Shown here: piece after piece, positions 41,575 to 51,308 of the stretch
Numbering within the stretch: position 1 is the first letter of the stretch
Layout of the letters: each line of letters starts with the position of its first letter
Assembly (NCBI GenBank): GCA_950022655.1
Contig: OX465584.1
Span: 6,581,694 to 6,645,693 of the forward strand
Length of the DNA: 64,000 nucleotides
Source: Alentia gelatinosa
Taxonomy: Eukaryota > Annelida > Polychaeta > Phyllodocida > Polynoidae
Reading direction: 5' to 3'
Position numbers and translations under genes: made by a program
The notes under the pieces: model-generated
Told to the model about the DNA's origin: nothing
Databases searched by the model: none
What the model saw: only the letters and a program-made list of their open reading frames with translations

Positions 41575-41862
41575 CTGGTGTTTCTGTGCCATAGGTTTAA
41601 CATTGGGAACTTGTTCTCCATGCCCCTACTAGTATTGCAGCCCGTTCTCTGGGGTTTTTATGTAATATCCATTCTTATAGTGTGTACAGGGGTGAGATGA
41701 ATACAGAAAGTAACTCATTTTGGTCAAAGGCATTGTTTTCCAATTCGTTTGAATGCTATGTGATATTCACACTGTCACCTTGTTCATATCACTCTGCATC
41801 AAACTCATGGAGAAAGATGACTTTGACCAATACACTTTGATTTCTTCTTTAGTATTATGGCG
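41575..41862 (+). mobile_element. Hairpin-tailed element, TATCTCACCCC family
   Basis: TATCTCACCTCTGGTGTTTC opens it; the box ends GGGGTGAGATGAATACAGAA. The hairpin pairs TTTTGGTCAAAGGCATTG with GATGACTTTGACCAATACAC. Confidence 0.65.
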
Positions 41863-41864
41863 AG

Positions 41865-42185
41865 CATCTATAGCTCACAAGTCCTGTGTTATGGCTAGTC
41901 TCTATTGCCACATGGTCCTGTCTCATGGCTAATGTCTATCACTACATGGTCCTGTTTTATGGCTAGTGTCTCCTGCTCTGTAGTCCTGTTTTATGGCTAG
42001 TGTCTATCAGTACAGGGTCCTGTGTTATGGCTAGTGTCTACTGCTCACAACATGGTCCTGTTTCATAGCTATTTTCTTGTCTGCTATTTTATTGTGAAAA
42101 TTTTTGATAGAAATTTCCCTAAACACATGGTCCTGCGTTTTGGCTACTGTCTATAGCTCACAACATGGTCATGTGTTATGGATCA
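41865..42185 (+). repeat. About 35-bp irregular minisatellite
   Basis: GGCTAGTGTCTATCACTACA plus TGGTCCTGTTTTAT repeats with variable spacing. Isolated units at 40810 and 41410 suggest the array once extended over the cluster of hairpin elements, which then split it. Confidence 0.7.
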
Positions 42186-42590
42186 AAGAAGAAACCAACA
42201 AGTTATTATCAAAGTCGTCATTTTCGACAGCCTGAAGACACTTAGAAACAGGCACTAGCACACCTCCCGCTATCCTTCAGCTAAAATGAGCAACTCAAGA
42301 CGTATCAACGTCCCCATTGCTGTGGCAGTATAAAAGCTGCATCTGGACAACATCGGGAGTGAAATCGGCGCAATGGAATCAAGCCTTAAGACTCCGCCCT
42401 GCACTCTATAGGCTCTAACCTTAAGCCCTTTGGCAGAGAACCCGATATCTCCCTTAAACCCACACCCAACCCTCGTGACCTACTTCTCGTGACCACGTGA
42501 CCACTCACGTCGCGCAGGGCTTTATCTGGTTCCCGCAGACTGAACGAAGTCCCCTCACAACCAGCTTAGCACCCCGCTGTGTAAGTGGGT
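42186..42590. other. Unassigned; contains an isolated TATAAAAG
   Basis: CAGTATAAAAGCTGC near 42326 looks like a core promoter, but no downstream reading frame or element supports it. The rest is single-copy apart from CTCTATAGGCTCTAACC near 42404, which resembles the MITE end at 11200. Confidence 0.25.
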
Positions 42591-42693
42591 CTTTAATTGA
42601 GTGCCTCGCCATATATGCTCCAGTATAGGTGGATATGGATGTAGCGGCCTGCCAGTTTTAGGTTGTGCTCAGATTTGCTGAAGTCTTTGATTA
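42591..42693 (+). repeat. Single unit of the 61-bp repeat plus repeat R4 start
   Basis: TTAATTGAGTGCCTCGCCAT and CTCCAGTATAGGTGGATATG match 43999-44155. The following bases to 42693 belong to repeat R4, interrupted at 42694. Confidence 0.55.
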
Positions 42694-43063
42694 GGCCACT
42701 AAAAAAAACCAACTTGTTTCTCTTCACCAAGCCATGAAAAATATGATGAGGTTTTTTTTTTGTTTTTTTTTTTGCTGTATTGAAAATGGCAGACATACAG
42801 TAAAACCCCGCATAAGTGAACACCCTCCGATCTGGGCCAAAATGGCTGCTTACGCGGGGTGTCTGCTTACACAGGGTTTCAGATTTTTACTGGCTATACA
42901 TTTAATGCATCCCTGACATCAGGAGCTTTTATTTGATACAAAATACACATACATTTCATAATTTCTATCAAGGTTCATCTATTTAAAAAAAAAGAAAAAT
43001 CTTCTAAAATCGTTTTTTCTAATGCGCGCGGTGATGAGAAACAAGTGGGGTTTTTTAGTGGCC
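42694..43063 (+). mobile_element. MITE, 370 bp, PIF/Harbinger-like (TTA duplication, empty site known)
   Basis: GGCCACTAAAAAAAACCAAC starts it and ACAAGTGGGGTTTTTTAGTG plus GCC ends it; about 28 bp of inverted repeat. TTA flanks both sides (42691-42693 and 43064-43066). The paralogous site near 59035 reads GATTATGAACATTC without the insertion, confirming boundaries and duplication. A second element lies inside (42798-42892). Confidence 0.8.
42798..42892 (+). mobile_element. Tigger/pogo-like MITE nested in the 42694 MITE
   Basis: CAGTAAAACCCCGCATAAGT at one end and TTTTTACTG at the other, with ACGCGGGGTGTCTGCTTACA between. CAGT ends and a cytosine-rich first motif are typical of pogo/Tigger elements. 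A clean TA duplication is not evident. Confidence 0.5.
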
Positions 43064-43482
43064 TTATGAACATTCATTAAATGATTGATCACAGTCAGAA
43101 TAAAGTTCATTAAAGTATGTATCCTTCTCTACCTGGCCCATGAATCAAAGACTTGTCGAGTAGGAACAGAATCTCCTGTTTATGGCCCCAAGCCACTCCC
43201 TGTAACCCTATACTTCCTCCTACCCCTCCCCCCTCCCGTCCTCCAGTTCCCAGGCCGCCTGTCTTGTCATAGCAATAAATTTAGCCCACTCCTGACTGTG
43301 ACCAGATTAAGATCAAAGGGAGAATCTCCCATCAGATATCTGACCAGTAGCCATGATATCTGTATGGAGAGTGTTGGTGCTATACAGTGCCAGAAATCTA
43401 ACACCATTACCAATTGTACCAGTCCCTGTATCCCAACGAGGAGAGCAGATATATGATGCAGGGACTGGGGCCAGTCTAGGTT
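43064..43482 (+). repeat. Long dispersed repeat R4, copy 1
   Basis: About 410 bp highly similar to 59040-59460, from GAACATTCATTAAATGATT to GACTGGGGCCAGTCTAGG. The 59 kb copy provides the pre-insertion site of the 370-bp MITE. Small frames exist on both strands; none is convincing. Confidence 0.75.
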
Positions 43483-43997
43483 GTGCTCTTCACTATCCGA
43501 GATTAGATTGGTCCATCCGACGGAGTAAGACGAGTTTCCCACATAGGTTGGTTCGGTTAACTTTCGGAATGTAAAGGAGATGCAGGTTCTACAACTTAAC
43601 AAGCCTACACAAAACCAGACTCCGAGCACTTGAGGTATATGCTGTTCTTTATTATACCTGTTCACATTCAAAGCAATTACAGTTGCCTAGCACGGAATAT
43701 GCTAGGTAGCGTCAGGTGAGTGGATCTGTTCACTCAACTGCTGAAAGGTTTCACGGAGAAACCTTACCAGTCTGCGAGGTTCCAAGCAGTTTGCTCGACG
43801 TGAAGGAACGTACAAGTAACCTGTCGACCTGCTTGCAGACTAAACCTATATATATATACAGACTGAGGTACGTAATCTGGGCAACCCTGTAGCATTTGCA
43901 TACACGGGTCTGCCGGGTTTACCGCACAGCAGGGATTGGCACTCATGTCACCTAGCATAAAGCAAACCAACCACTGCTTGACTACCCTGACCCCTAC
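43483..43997 (-). mobile_element. Candidate solo LTR
   Basis: On the minus strand it starts TGTAGGGGTCAGGG and ends GAGCACA. It has a TATATATATA box about 140 bp in (43848-43857) and AATAAA about 200 bp later (43648-43653). Order and spacing fit an LTR's U3-R-U5. It begins exactly where similarity to the 59 kb copy of R4 ends. No target duplication was found. Confidence 0.4.
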
Positions 43998-43998
43998 A

Positions 43999-44155
43999 TT
44001 GATATAAGGGGGTGTTTAATTGAGTGCCTCTCTATATGTGCTCCAGTATAGATGGATATGGCTATAATTGGGTAATTAAATTGAGTGCCTTTCTATATGT
44101 GCTCCAGTATAGATGGATATGGATATAAGGGGGTCTTTAACTGAGTGCCTCTTTA
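43999..44155 (+). repeat. About 61-bp tandem repeat, about 2.5 copies
   Basis: TTGAGTGCCTCTCTATATGT, GCTCCAGTATAGATGGATAT and GG repeat; an extra unit is at 42591. The array runs directly into a TATCTCACCCC element. Confidence 0.75.
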
Positions 44156-44328
44156 TCTCACCCCTGGAATAATTTTCCTCATAGACTTTACATTGGGAAT
44201 TCATATTCAATGCCCATTGGGTATTTAGAAAAGAAAATTCAGAAACCCATTCAAGTTTCGGGTCAGAGCTCGATCCCACTTCGCCTTGTGAATTACTTTA
44301 TGATTCAAACTCAATGGGATACGATGGG
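44154..44328 (+). mobile_element. TATCTCACCCC-family element, tail cut by the 31-bp array
   Basis: TATCTCACCCCTGGAATAAT, then GAAACCCATTCAAGTTTCGG, GTCAGAGCTCGATCCCACTT and CAAACTCAATGGGATACGAT. It matches 51309-51600 but the right side ends at the G-rich array. Confidence 0.65.
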
Positions 44329-44329
44329 C

Positions 44330-45570
44330 AAAGAGACAGGCAGGTTGTTAGGCAGGCGGTCAGGGAGACAGGCAGGGTGGGCAGGGTTGGCAGGGAGACA
44401 GGCAGGGAGACAGGCAGGAAGGCAGTCACGAAGACAGGCAGGGTGGGCAAAGAGATGGGCAGGGTAATGAGCAGGATGAGCAGGGTGGTGGGCAGGGTGG
44501 GCAGGGAAATGGGTAGGGTGTTCAGGAGACAGGCAGCGAGACAGGCAGGGAGACAGGTGTGGTGTTAGGCAGGGGGCAGGGAGACGGGCAGGGAGACGGG
44601 CGGGGTGTTAGGCAGGGGGCAGGGAGACAGGTGTGGTGTTAGGCAGGGGGCAGGGAGACGGGAAGGGTGGCAGGGTTGGCAGGGAGACAGGCAGGGAGAC
44701 AGGCAGAGAGACAGGCAGGGTGTTAGGCAGGGGGCAGGGAGACATGCAGGGTGTAAGGCAGGGGGCAGGGAGACGGGCGGGGTGTTAGGCAGGGGGCAGG
44801 TAGATGGGCGGGGTGTTAGGCAGGGGGCAGGTAGATGGGCGGGGTGTTAGGCAGGGGGCAGGGAGACGGGCAGGGTGTTAGGCAGGGGGCAGGTAGATGG
44901 GCGGGGTGTTAGGCAGGGGGCAGGGAGATGGGCAGGGTGTTAGGCAGGGGGCAGGTAGACGGGCAGGGTGTTAGGCAGAGAGACAGGCAGGGTGTTAGGC
45001 AGGGGGCAGGGAGACGGGCAGGGTGTTAGGCAGGGGGCAGGTAGATGGGCGGGGTGTTAGGCAGGGGGCAGGGAGAAGGGCAGGGTGTTAGGCAGAGAGA
45101 CAGGCAGGGTGTTAGGCAGGGGGCAGGGAGACGGGCAGGGTGTTAGGCAGGGGGCAGGTAGATGGGCGGGGTGTTAGGCAGGGGGGCGGGGAGACGGGCG
45201 GTGTGTTAGGCAGGGGGCAGGGAGACGGGCCGGGTTGGCAGGGTTGGCAGGGAGTCAGGCAGGAAGACAGGCAGAGAGACAAGCAGGGTGTTAGGCAGGG
45301 GGCAGGGAGACGGGCAGGGTGTTAGGCAGGGGGCAGGGAGACGGGCGGGGTGTTAGGCAGGGGGCAGGTAGATGGGCGGGGTGTTAGGCAGGGGGCAGGG
45401 AGACGGGCAGGGTGTTAGGCAGGGGGCAGGTAGATGGGCGGGGTGTTAGGCAGGGGGCAGGGAGACGGGCAGGGTGTTAGGCAGGGGGCAGGTAGACGGG
45501 CAGGGTGTTAGGCAGGGGGCAGGGAGACAGGTAGGGTGTTAGGCAGGGGGCAGGGAGACGGGCGGAGGGC
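44330..45570 (+). repeat. 31-bp G-rich minisatellite, about 35 copies
   Basis: GGCAGGGGGCAGGGAGACGG plus GCAGGGTGTTA repeats every 31 bp, with variants TAGATGGGCGG and AGAGACAGGC. Runs of G3-5 could form G-quadruplexes on the plus strand. Confidence 0.9.
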
Positions 45571-46199
45571 AGGGTAAGGTTCCGCCCACAGCCTGGTGCT
45601 TGTTCACATTAAGTGAGACCGGGACCCATTTTCCGCCCTCCACACGCGTCCGTGTGAATCAGCGTTCAGCCTCTTAACTTATGGCAGTCCTTCAAGTTCC
45701 AGCAGCCAAACTAAGTCCCTACACAGATACAAAGAGCATCACCGGCCTTCCAGTTCCTACACACATTTTTTTTTTTTTTTTTTAATCTATTTGATGTTTT
45801 TTGACTGTAAGAGCATCAGCGGTAAGGATAACCGATAAGGGTTGCCTATACAGTACTCCTGGTACAACCCTTTTCATACAAATTGAGTACATAGTTCAGT
45901 AATTGAGTAACAGTTCATAGTAATCAACAATACATACAGATGGCTTTCAATTATACATTAACTCAGTATCTTACATGAGAAATTTGTCGACATCCCAGCT
46001 TCAGCAGTTGCTCATATGACAGCATAACTATCATTGTCCTTTGTTTAGTAGCGTAGTCCATTTAAGGTGGATTTACCAACCATATCTATCCGGTTTTCAC
46101 CAAGCATATTTAACAGGTTTCTGTAGAATGTGACCTTGGTCCTTGGACCTTGGTGACATTGATCCCTATAGAGGAGGGCAGGAGTTGCCATCCAGGCCC
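45571..46199. other. Single-copy sequence with a poly-T tract
   Basis: A run of about 18 T at 45766-45783 might be the poly-A tail of a minus-strand retroposed copy: GAGCATCA occurs just before (45730) and after (45811). No retroelement body is identifiable. Otherwise no feature. Confidence 0.3.
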
Positions 46200-46340
46200 T
46201 ACACACATACAGAGGGCGGGAGTCGGTTACATAGATTGGCAACCAACCCCTATCTGCGCTGAGCTACGATATAGGGGGGTTGGTCGGCTAAAATCCCATA
46301 CGGTATCTGTCGGGGTGCGCCTCAAACTCGGTTATTTTGT
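46200..46340 (-). repeat. Dispersed repeat R1, copy 3 (inverted)
   Basis: The complement contains TTTGAGGCGCACCCCGACAG, GATACCGTATGGGATTTTAG, CCGACCAACC and CGTAGCTCAGCGCAGATAGG, collinear with 1070-1165. Confidence 0.65.
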
Positions 46341-46345
46341 ACGCC

Positions 46346-46730
46346 CTATATACGTTGCCTATTAAAGGTTAGTGTGCTCATGTACACTTTCAGCGCGCTG
46401 AGATAAATCTATCCCTTCACTATCTGCGTGCTATTCACTGTGCTATTGGATAAGGAGCAGGGCGCCAGTGTCTGAGGGTCTTAGAGGTGTGGCCACCTGA
46501 CCATGACCAATCACTGAAGACAGAAATACCTCATTGACCCACTGTTACTTGATTTGTTTTGATCCTAGACTCAGGCAGTTAGAGAAGTGGCAGGTTGACT
46601 GGGTGCAAGTGGGTAACAGAAAACGAACCATAAACTGAATGTGACCCAAACCTTTTAGTTGTTATTCATTTAGAATTGCATGCTCATTCATCAATGATGA
46701 ACAAACTATTTGCTCCTAGTTTTATGTATG
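46346..46730 (+). repeat. Dispersed repeat R2, copy 3
   Basis: Collinear with 28150-28530 over nearly 380 bp. In this copy CTGAGATAAATCTATCCCTT replaces CTGAGAAAAATCTATTACTT. Confidence 0.7.
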
Positions 46731-46908
46731 CTCTAAAAGCTGACATACTTATTACGAAATATTTATAGCTAAATAATTGATAAAGAAACCAAGATTTATT
46801 TTATGGAAAAAAAAACATAGGCAAGGAAATAAGGAAATGGAAAATTGGCTTTGAGGTTATGACATAACACACTCTCCAAGCAGTACAAAAGATCTGGTAG
46901 GAGAGTAA
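46731..46908. other. No recognised feature
   Basis: Short AT-rich stretch. Confidence 0.35.
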
Positions 46909-47086
46909 GGCCTGGCGTCCACCTACTACGATATGGCTCCGATATGGTCTACGATGGACCTCCCGATAAAAAATCGAAATCGCGTCGGAAGGTCACCTAA
47001 TATCGGGGCAGTTAACCATGTTTCTGCGATTAGACACCGATAAAACCCAATACTAAATTTCTATCATAGCAGGTGGACGCCAGGCC
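46909..47086 (+). mobile_element. MITE family H (GGCCTGGCGTCCACCT), copy 1
   Basis: The left terminus GGCCTGGCGTCCACCTACTA and right terminus AGCAGGTGGACGCCAGGCC are inverted repeats. The interior has ATCGGGGCAGTTAACCATG and ATTAGACACCGATAAAA. The flanks read TAA and TTA. Other copies at 51973 and 53655. Confidence 0.75.
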
Positions 47087-47336
47087 TTACAAACAGGTCC
47101 CGCTACTGGGTGAAGGTGGCCGCTTATTCAACCTGATGAGAGCTAGCTCTGGTGGCCAGTGGACCTGTCACACGGAAGTCGGTCTCAAACATACAACAGG
47201 CACCAATAAGGCAGCCCCATCCAAACCCCAGCTCTGGACACATATATACCCTGTCTCTAATCCATATTCACTCCTACTATCTGGGCCTTTCGTTTATTTT
47301 CCAACATCATTTCTTCCCTTCCACTTCCTCCCATTC
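47087..47336. other. No recognised feature
   Basis: Single-copy. An open frame from 47073 (122 codons) runs into the CT microsatellite and is not convincing. Confidence 0.3.
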
Positions 47337-47368
47337 TCTCTGTCTGTTTCTGTCTCTCTCTCTGTTTC

Positions 47369-47429
<61 letters not shown>

Positions 47430-47435
47430 GTCTCT
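47337..47435 (+). repeat. Compound (TCTG)n(TC)n microsatellite
   Basis: TCTG units, then a TC run. Related CT-rich tracts extend with interruptions to about 47640. Confidence 0.9.
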
Positions 47436-47989
47436 CTCTGAGCATATATCTTTCTCTTCCTCTGCCAACCCCTCTGCTTCGTACACCCTTCATTCACTGA
47501 TCCTTCTCATCATATCTCTCCTTTCTCTCACTTTCTCTCTCCCTCTCTATCTATCTATCTGTCTCTGTCCGTATGTCTGTTTGTTCTCTCCTGTTGTCAA
47601 TCCCTCTCTATATCTTCCTTTTCTCTATATATCTCTCTCAAACTCAAACTCAAACTCGTGACGTCTCTTGATAATCTCTGTCTACCATAGCTCAGGCCTT
47701 GTCAGCATGTAATCTTTCATATTTTATTTTGGAGTATGAATTATCTGGCACCATCTGTTTTCTTTTGTATTTTTTTTATTTGTTTATTTATCTAGAATTA
47801 TCATATGTTTCTCTTACATCTATCCAGTTACAACTGTCTCCGCTGCAATGCGTTTTTTTTTTTTCATCATTACATTATTTAGTTCATTTTAAGAGTTGTT
47901 AACAGTTGTACATTCTCCTAAATGGTTTCCCCTAAATATGAAAGCATATTTTGGTAATTGTCACTGCGTGAAAAACCGTATTTAACATA
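47436..47989. other. CT-rich then AT-rich sequence with one element fragment
   Basis: CAAACTCGTGACGTCTCTTG at about 47655 matches the end of the 36704 element. Poly-T runs at 47770 and 47860. No gene. Confidence 0.4.
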
Positions 47990-48660
47990 TGTATACGTCC
48001 GGCGTATAAAGGTATGTTTTCCATCATGTATACGCCTCGTCGTATATACACGTCCATGTTGCAGTTATACATACGTCAGGGTGTAACATGATGTGAACAA
48101 GGTCAGCATAGTTTGTGTCATATATACGCCTGATTCTGTTGTATTTACGCCACTATCCAATAATTCCGATCTCTGCAGCTAGAGGACACCACTGTTGCTT
48201 TTATTTCATTTGCTATTAGTTATTAAGTCCTTTGTATATGGGAAATCCAATGCTATATTATCAATTTTTATCATGAAATCATTTTAAAACCCTTTTTATT
48301 ATCTGTTCATTAAATACATATAATAAACCCAGCATGGGGGCGGCGGGGGGAGGAGGTCGGGGCAGCGGCGGGTCAGGATATAGGGACACAAATTTTTTTA
48401 ATCAGTATATATATACGCCAAACGTATATAACATGTATACGACCAGCTTATATATACTGCACAGGATATTTCTTCTCATATATGCTTGGCGGCAACTACA
48501 GACATTACGCTTCCGTATACATGGATAAACAGTATTGTATACGCCACATACGTTAGCGTGAAATATGGACGTATGTATATAAAAAAAACACATGAAAATA
48601 TACAACGGATACATGCATTTACACGGTGGCGTATATATAAAAAAAGTGGGTGTTTTCGTG
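47990..48660. mobile_element. Element with clustered ATATACGCC motifs, copy 2
   Basis: ATATACGCC/GGCGTATA or near variants occur at about 47993, 48008, 48030, 48122, 48412, 48540 and 48630, in both orientations. The G-rich centre (48330-48380) resembles the complement of 28770-28830. Similar spacing suggests one family, but I could not fix the boundaries. Confidence 0.45.
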
Positions 48661-49077
48661 CAGTGTGTGAGATATTGGGAAGTCAATCCTTTTCACAATT
48701 TGTTACATATCCCTCTCCTCCCTCCTCCCCTCCCCTCACACACAGTCCCGCCTCCGGCCCATGCTCTCACTCAGGCGTCCACCGGTGCCCAATTGGATTG
48801 TCCTGTGATTCGTCTCGTAAACCAAGCAGGGTAGCGGGTTGGAGAGGGGGTCGGTTCTCATGCCGAGCGTCTCTCCCAGAAATCATCCAATCAGCGCCGA
48901 GATCTGCGTTATTACCCCAAAACGAGGTCCGGGTGAACTGCGCGGGTCCCGGGCGCCCTGACCAGGATCGAGTCAAATCTAGACTGCATTTATCTGAAGG
49001 TCCAGCTTCACAATGGTCTGTGTCGGTCTGTCAGAAGCTGTTCCGAATCTGTGTTATAGACTCGTATCTTTAATAGC
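48661..49077. other. GC-rich single-copy stretch, no gene called
   Basis: A 195-codon plus frame spans 48486-49073 but starts within repeats and shows no recognisable domain. The GC-rich part (48730-49000) has CCAATCAGCG near 48885. It might be promoter-like or an old exon; I cannot tell. Confidence 0.2.
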
Positions 49078-49165
49078 CTGGTATAAACGTACATAGGTTT
49101 AACATTAGGAACTCATACTCAACAGGCTTGCGAGTACGGTAACTCATACTCAATGGGTGATAACA
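49078..49165 (+). mobile_element. 5'-end fragment, CTGGTATAAACG type
   Basis: CCTGGTATAAACGTACATAG, then GTTTAACATTAGGAACTCAT and ACTCAACAGGCTTGCGAGTA. The inverse is at 26930-27015. The GTTTAACATT.GGAACTC block is shared with the TATCTCACCCC family, so the families are related. Confidence 0.5.
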
Positions 49166-49189
49166 GTTCAGACACCTAAGTTGGGAAGG

Positions 49190-49705
49190 TTTAAAATGGG
49201 TCGAGTTCATTACCGGTCGCGTTCTTAAAACAGGTTCAGTTTGTTATGGGTCGAGTTTTTCATGGGTCAAGTTCCTTATGGGTCGAGTTCTTAAAACGGG
49301 TTCACTTCGTTATGGGTCGAGTTTTTTTCACGGGTCGAGTTCTTAAATGGGTTTAGTTCATTATGGGTCAGGTTTTTCATGGGTCAAGTTCTTAAAACGG
49401 GTCAAGTTCTTAAAACAGGTGGAGTTCCTTACGAGTCAAGCTCTTTAAACAGGTTCAGTTCACTATGGGTCGAGTTTTTTTTTCGCGTGTTGAGTTCTTC
49501 AAACGGATCGAGTTCCTTATGGGTCGAGTTTTTATAATAGGTTCAGTTCGTTATGGGTCGAGTTTTTCGTGGGTCAAGTTCTTAAAAAGGGTTCAGTTCG
49601 TTACAGGTGGGTTTTTCATGGGTCGAGTTCTTAAACGGGTTCAGTTCATAATGGGTCAAGTTTCTCACGGGTCGAGTTCGCTAAAGGTCGAGTTCTCCAG
49701 TATCC
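49190..49705 (+). repeat. Irregular minisatellite (GGGTCGAGTTCTTAAA)
   Basis: Units of about 16-18 bp built on ATGGGTCGAGTT alternate with GGTTCAGTTCGTT; a looser 48-55-bp super-unit is visible. Confidence 0.8.
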
Positions 49706-49739
49706 AATACCTGGCTGTAGTGTTGCGCAGAGACCCACA

Positions 49740-50036
49740 TTGAGTGAGGGTGAGCGTGGACCAGTCCTGCGCCTGAGAGGTGGGGGATTATTACGGACCG
49801 ACGTGAGGGATTATCTGAAGACCGACGAGCCCCTGATCGTCCGCGGAGTCCGCGTGGGCGTCTGGTTTACAGTCAGTCCGCCAGATGGAGCCGTGCTGAT
49901 CGTTCTGCGCATGCGCTTGTCGCTGGCAGACCGCCATCTTAGTGGAGTTACCGTACGGACACCTCATCATCATCCACTGTCATTTAGATTTATTATCCAT
50001 CATATACAAAGACGAAAACGTATTGGGACCCAGTAA
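49740..50036 (+). other. Open frame with coding-like composition, unidentified
   Basis: The 98-codon frame encodes LKTDEPLIVRGVRVGVWF and later SPPDGAVLIVLRMRLSLAD. GC-rich third positions and the hydrophobic pattern look more like coding sequence than the surrounding repeats. No domain or splice structure can be assigned. It may be an isolated exon, a transposon remnant or chance. Confidence 0.25.
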
Positions 50037-50206
50037 ATTACCACCCGTTATATAAAACCTGTCAGATACCATAACTGCGGTATATGGATTCAAAACAGTG
50101 GTATATGGCCTCAAAGCCATATTATATAATGAAAAATAGTCCCTTTCTGCTATGGAAGAAAGAAAAAGTCCCTATTCCTATACCCTATGATATGGCATTT
50201 ACTGGG
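50031..50206 (+). mobile_element. CCCAGTAAA (family D) element, box only
   Basis: CCCAGTAAATTACCACCCGT starts it and GGCATTTACTGGGTT ends it. It shares ATATAAAACCTGTCAGATAC and TGCTAT-type core with 24668. The hairpin tail is displaced by a MITE inserted at 50207. Confidence 0.65.
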
Positions 50207-50209
50207 TTA

Positions 50210-50420
50210 AGGGTGTGCTCCACCAGGCCGATTTCTCACCCGATCAATTGCTCCTGGGCCCAGTAGAGGAAGCTCACGTATTGTAATTTATTTAATTCTG
50301 ATAATAATAGTTTAATAAATGACCATTTTCAAATATTTGAGAAATTCTAGGGCATCCGATAATGATCGGCGATTGTCTTGCTACAGAATCGGCTACCGTC
50401 TGGCCAGTGGAACACCCCCT
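50210..50420 (+). mobile_element. MITE, 211 bp, PIF/Harbinger-like (TTA duplication)
   Basis: AGGGTGTGCTCCACCAGGCC pairs with GGCCAGTGGAACACCCCCT. TTA lies on both sides (50207-50209 and 50421-50423). The family D copy at 24836 shows the uninterrupted site: CTGGGTTTAATTTATTCGA there versus CTGGGTTA...TTAGATTTACTCGA here. Confidence 0.8.
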
Positions 50421-50454
50421 TTAGATTTACTCGAGAAAATGGATGATAAATACT

Positions 50455-51052
50455 TCAGAGTGGGATTCACACGTATAGACTCACATACCTGAGACTGGTG
50501 TACTTCACACCTTTCTCCTAGTCTCAGACAATTCTCGGTTGGTACAAAATTCTCATGGCAAAGTGCTTTTATCAGTCTCAAGGAAAAATGGCGAATTTGA
50601 TTCACATGGGAGGTACATAATCTCAGACATAGTCACAGTGAACACTCACCCTGGGGCTTAAACCCCCTTGAGGTTAGGGGTGTTACAAAGATGTAATCAT
50701 GCTTGCTGGCCTCCTATTGGCTATCACAGGTGCATTGTCGCAGCAGGTCCATTTGTCTCACCAAAATGACCTTGTAAATTTTAAACATGTTTAAAATTGA
50801 AATCCCATGGGACTCTGTACCTTGTTGAGGGTAATATTCGATGATAATTGCAGGGGAAAATACCTGTGTCAATTCAGACGAGGAGATTATGTTCCAGTAC
50901 AGAATCTCAGCAGGATTTGTCTCAGACAAACACCCTGTGAGGTATATGAATCCCACCGTGTGAATTCCAATTCAGGGATAACTGTCGTCTGGGGGAATGT
51001 GTGAAGGACACCTGTCTCAAGTACATTTGTCCCTTCGTGTGAATCCCGCTTA
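50455..51052 (+). mobile_element. TIR element (GCGGGATTCACACG), copy with 46-bp monomer
   Basis: GAGTGGGATTCACACGTATA at the left and CGTGTGAATCCCGCTTAA at the right. Inside are GGTGTACTTCACACCTTTCT, ATTTGATTCACATGG and, at about 50900-50950, one 46-bp unit (GAATCTCAGCAGGATTTGTC). It is related to 29973-31007. Confidence 0.65.
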
Positions 51053-51308
51053 ATTAATGAACACTTCGAAAAATAATACACATCGTGTCACAAATGAGGA
51101 CTTTAAAATCAGATTTGTGTGTTTGGCAGCGCCATTGCAATATGCATCTCTTTGAAACAGTTTCGAATGTCATTAAAGGATTTTATATCAGTTATAAGAT
51201 CTAGAGGATGATCAGATCTTGGTGGAGAATGGATCTCAAGGTGCCGCTATCAAGGTTACTGCAGATATTCTATAGAGGAAACCTATGAATGCGTAGGGTC
51301 AGAGCCTT
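51053..51308. other. No recognised feature
   Basis: Single-copy AT-rich sequence between two elements. Confidence 0.35.

Noticed and set aside
48486..49073. 195-codon plus frame
   Set aside because: It starts inside an ATATACGCC-rich element, crosses unrelated compositions and shows no domain; kept only as an unassigned stretch.
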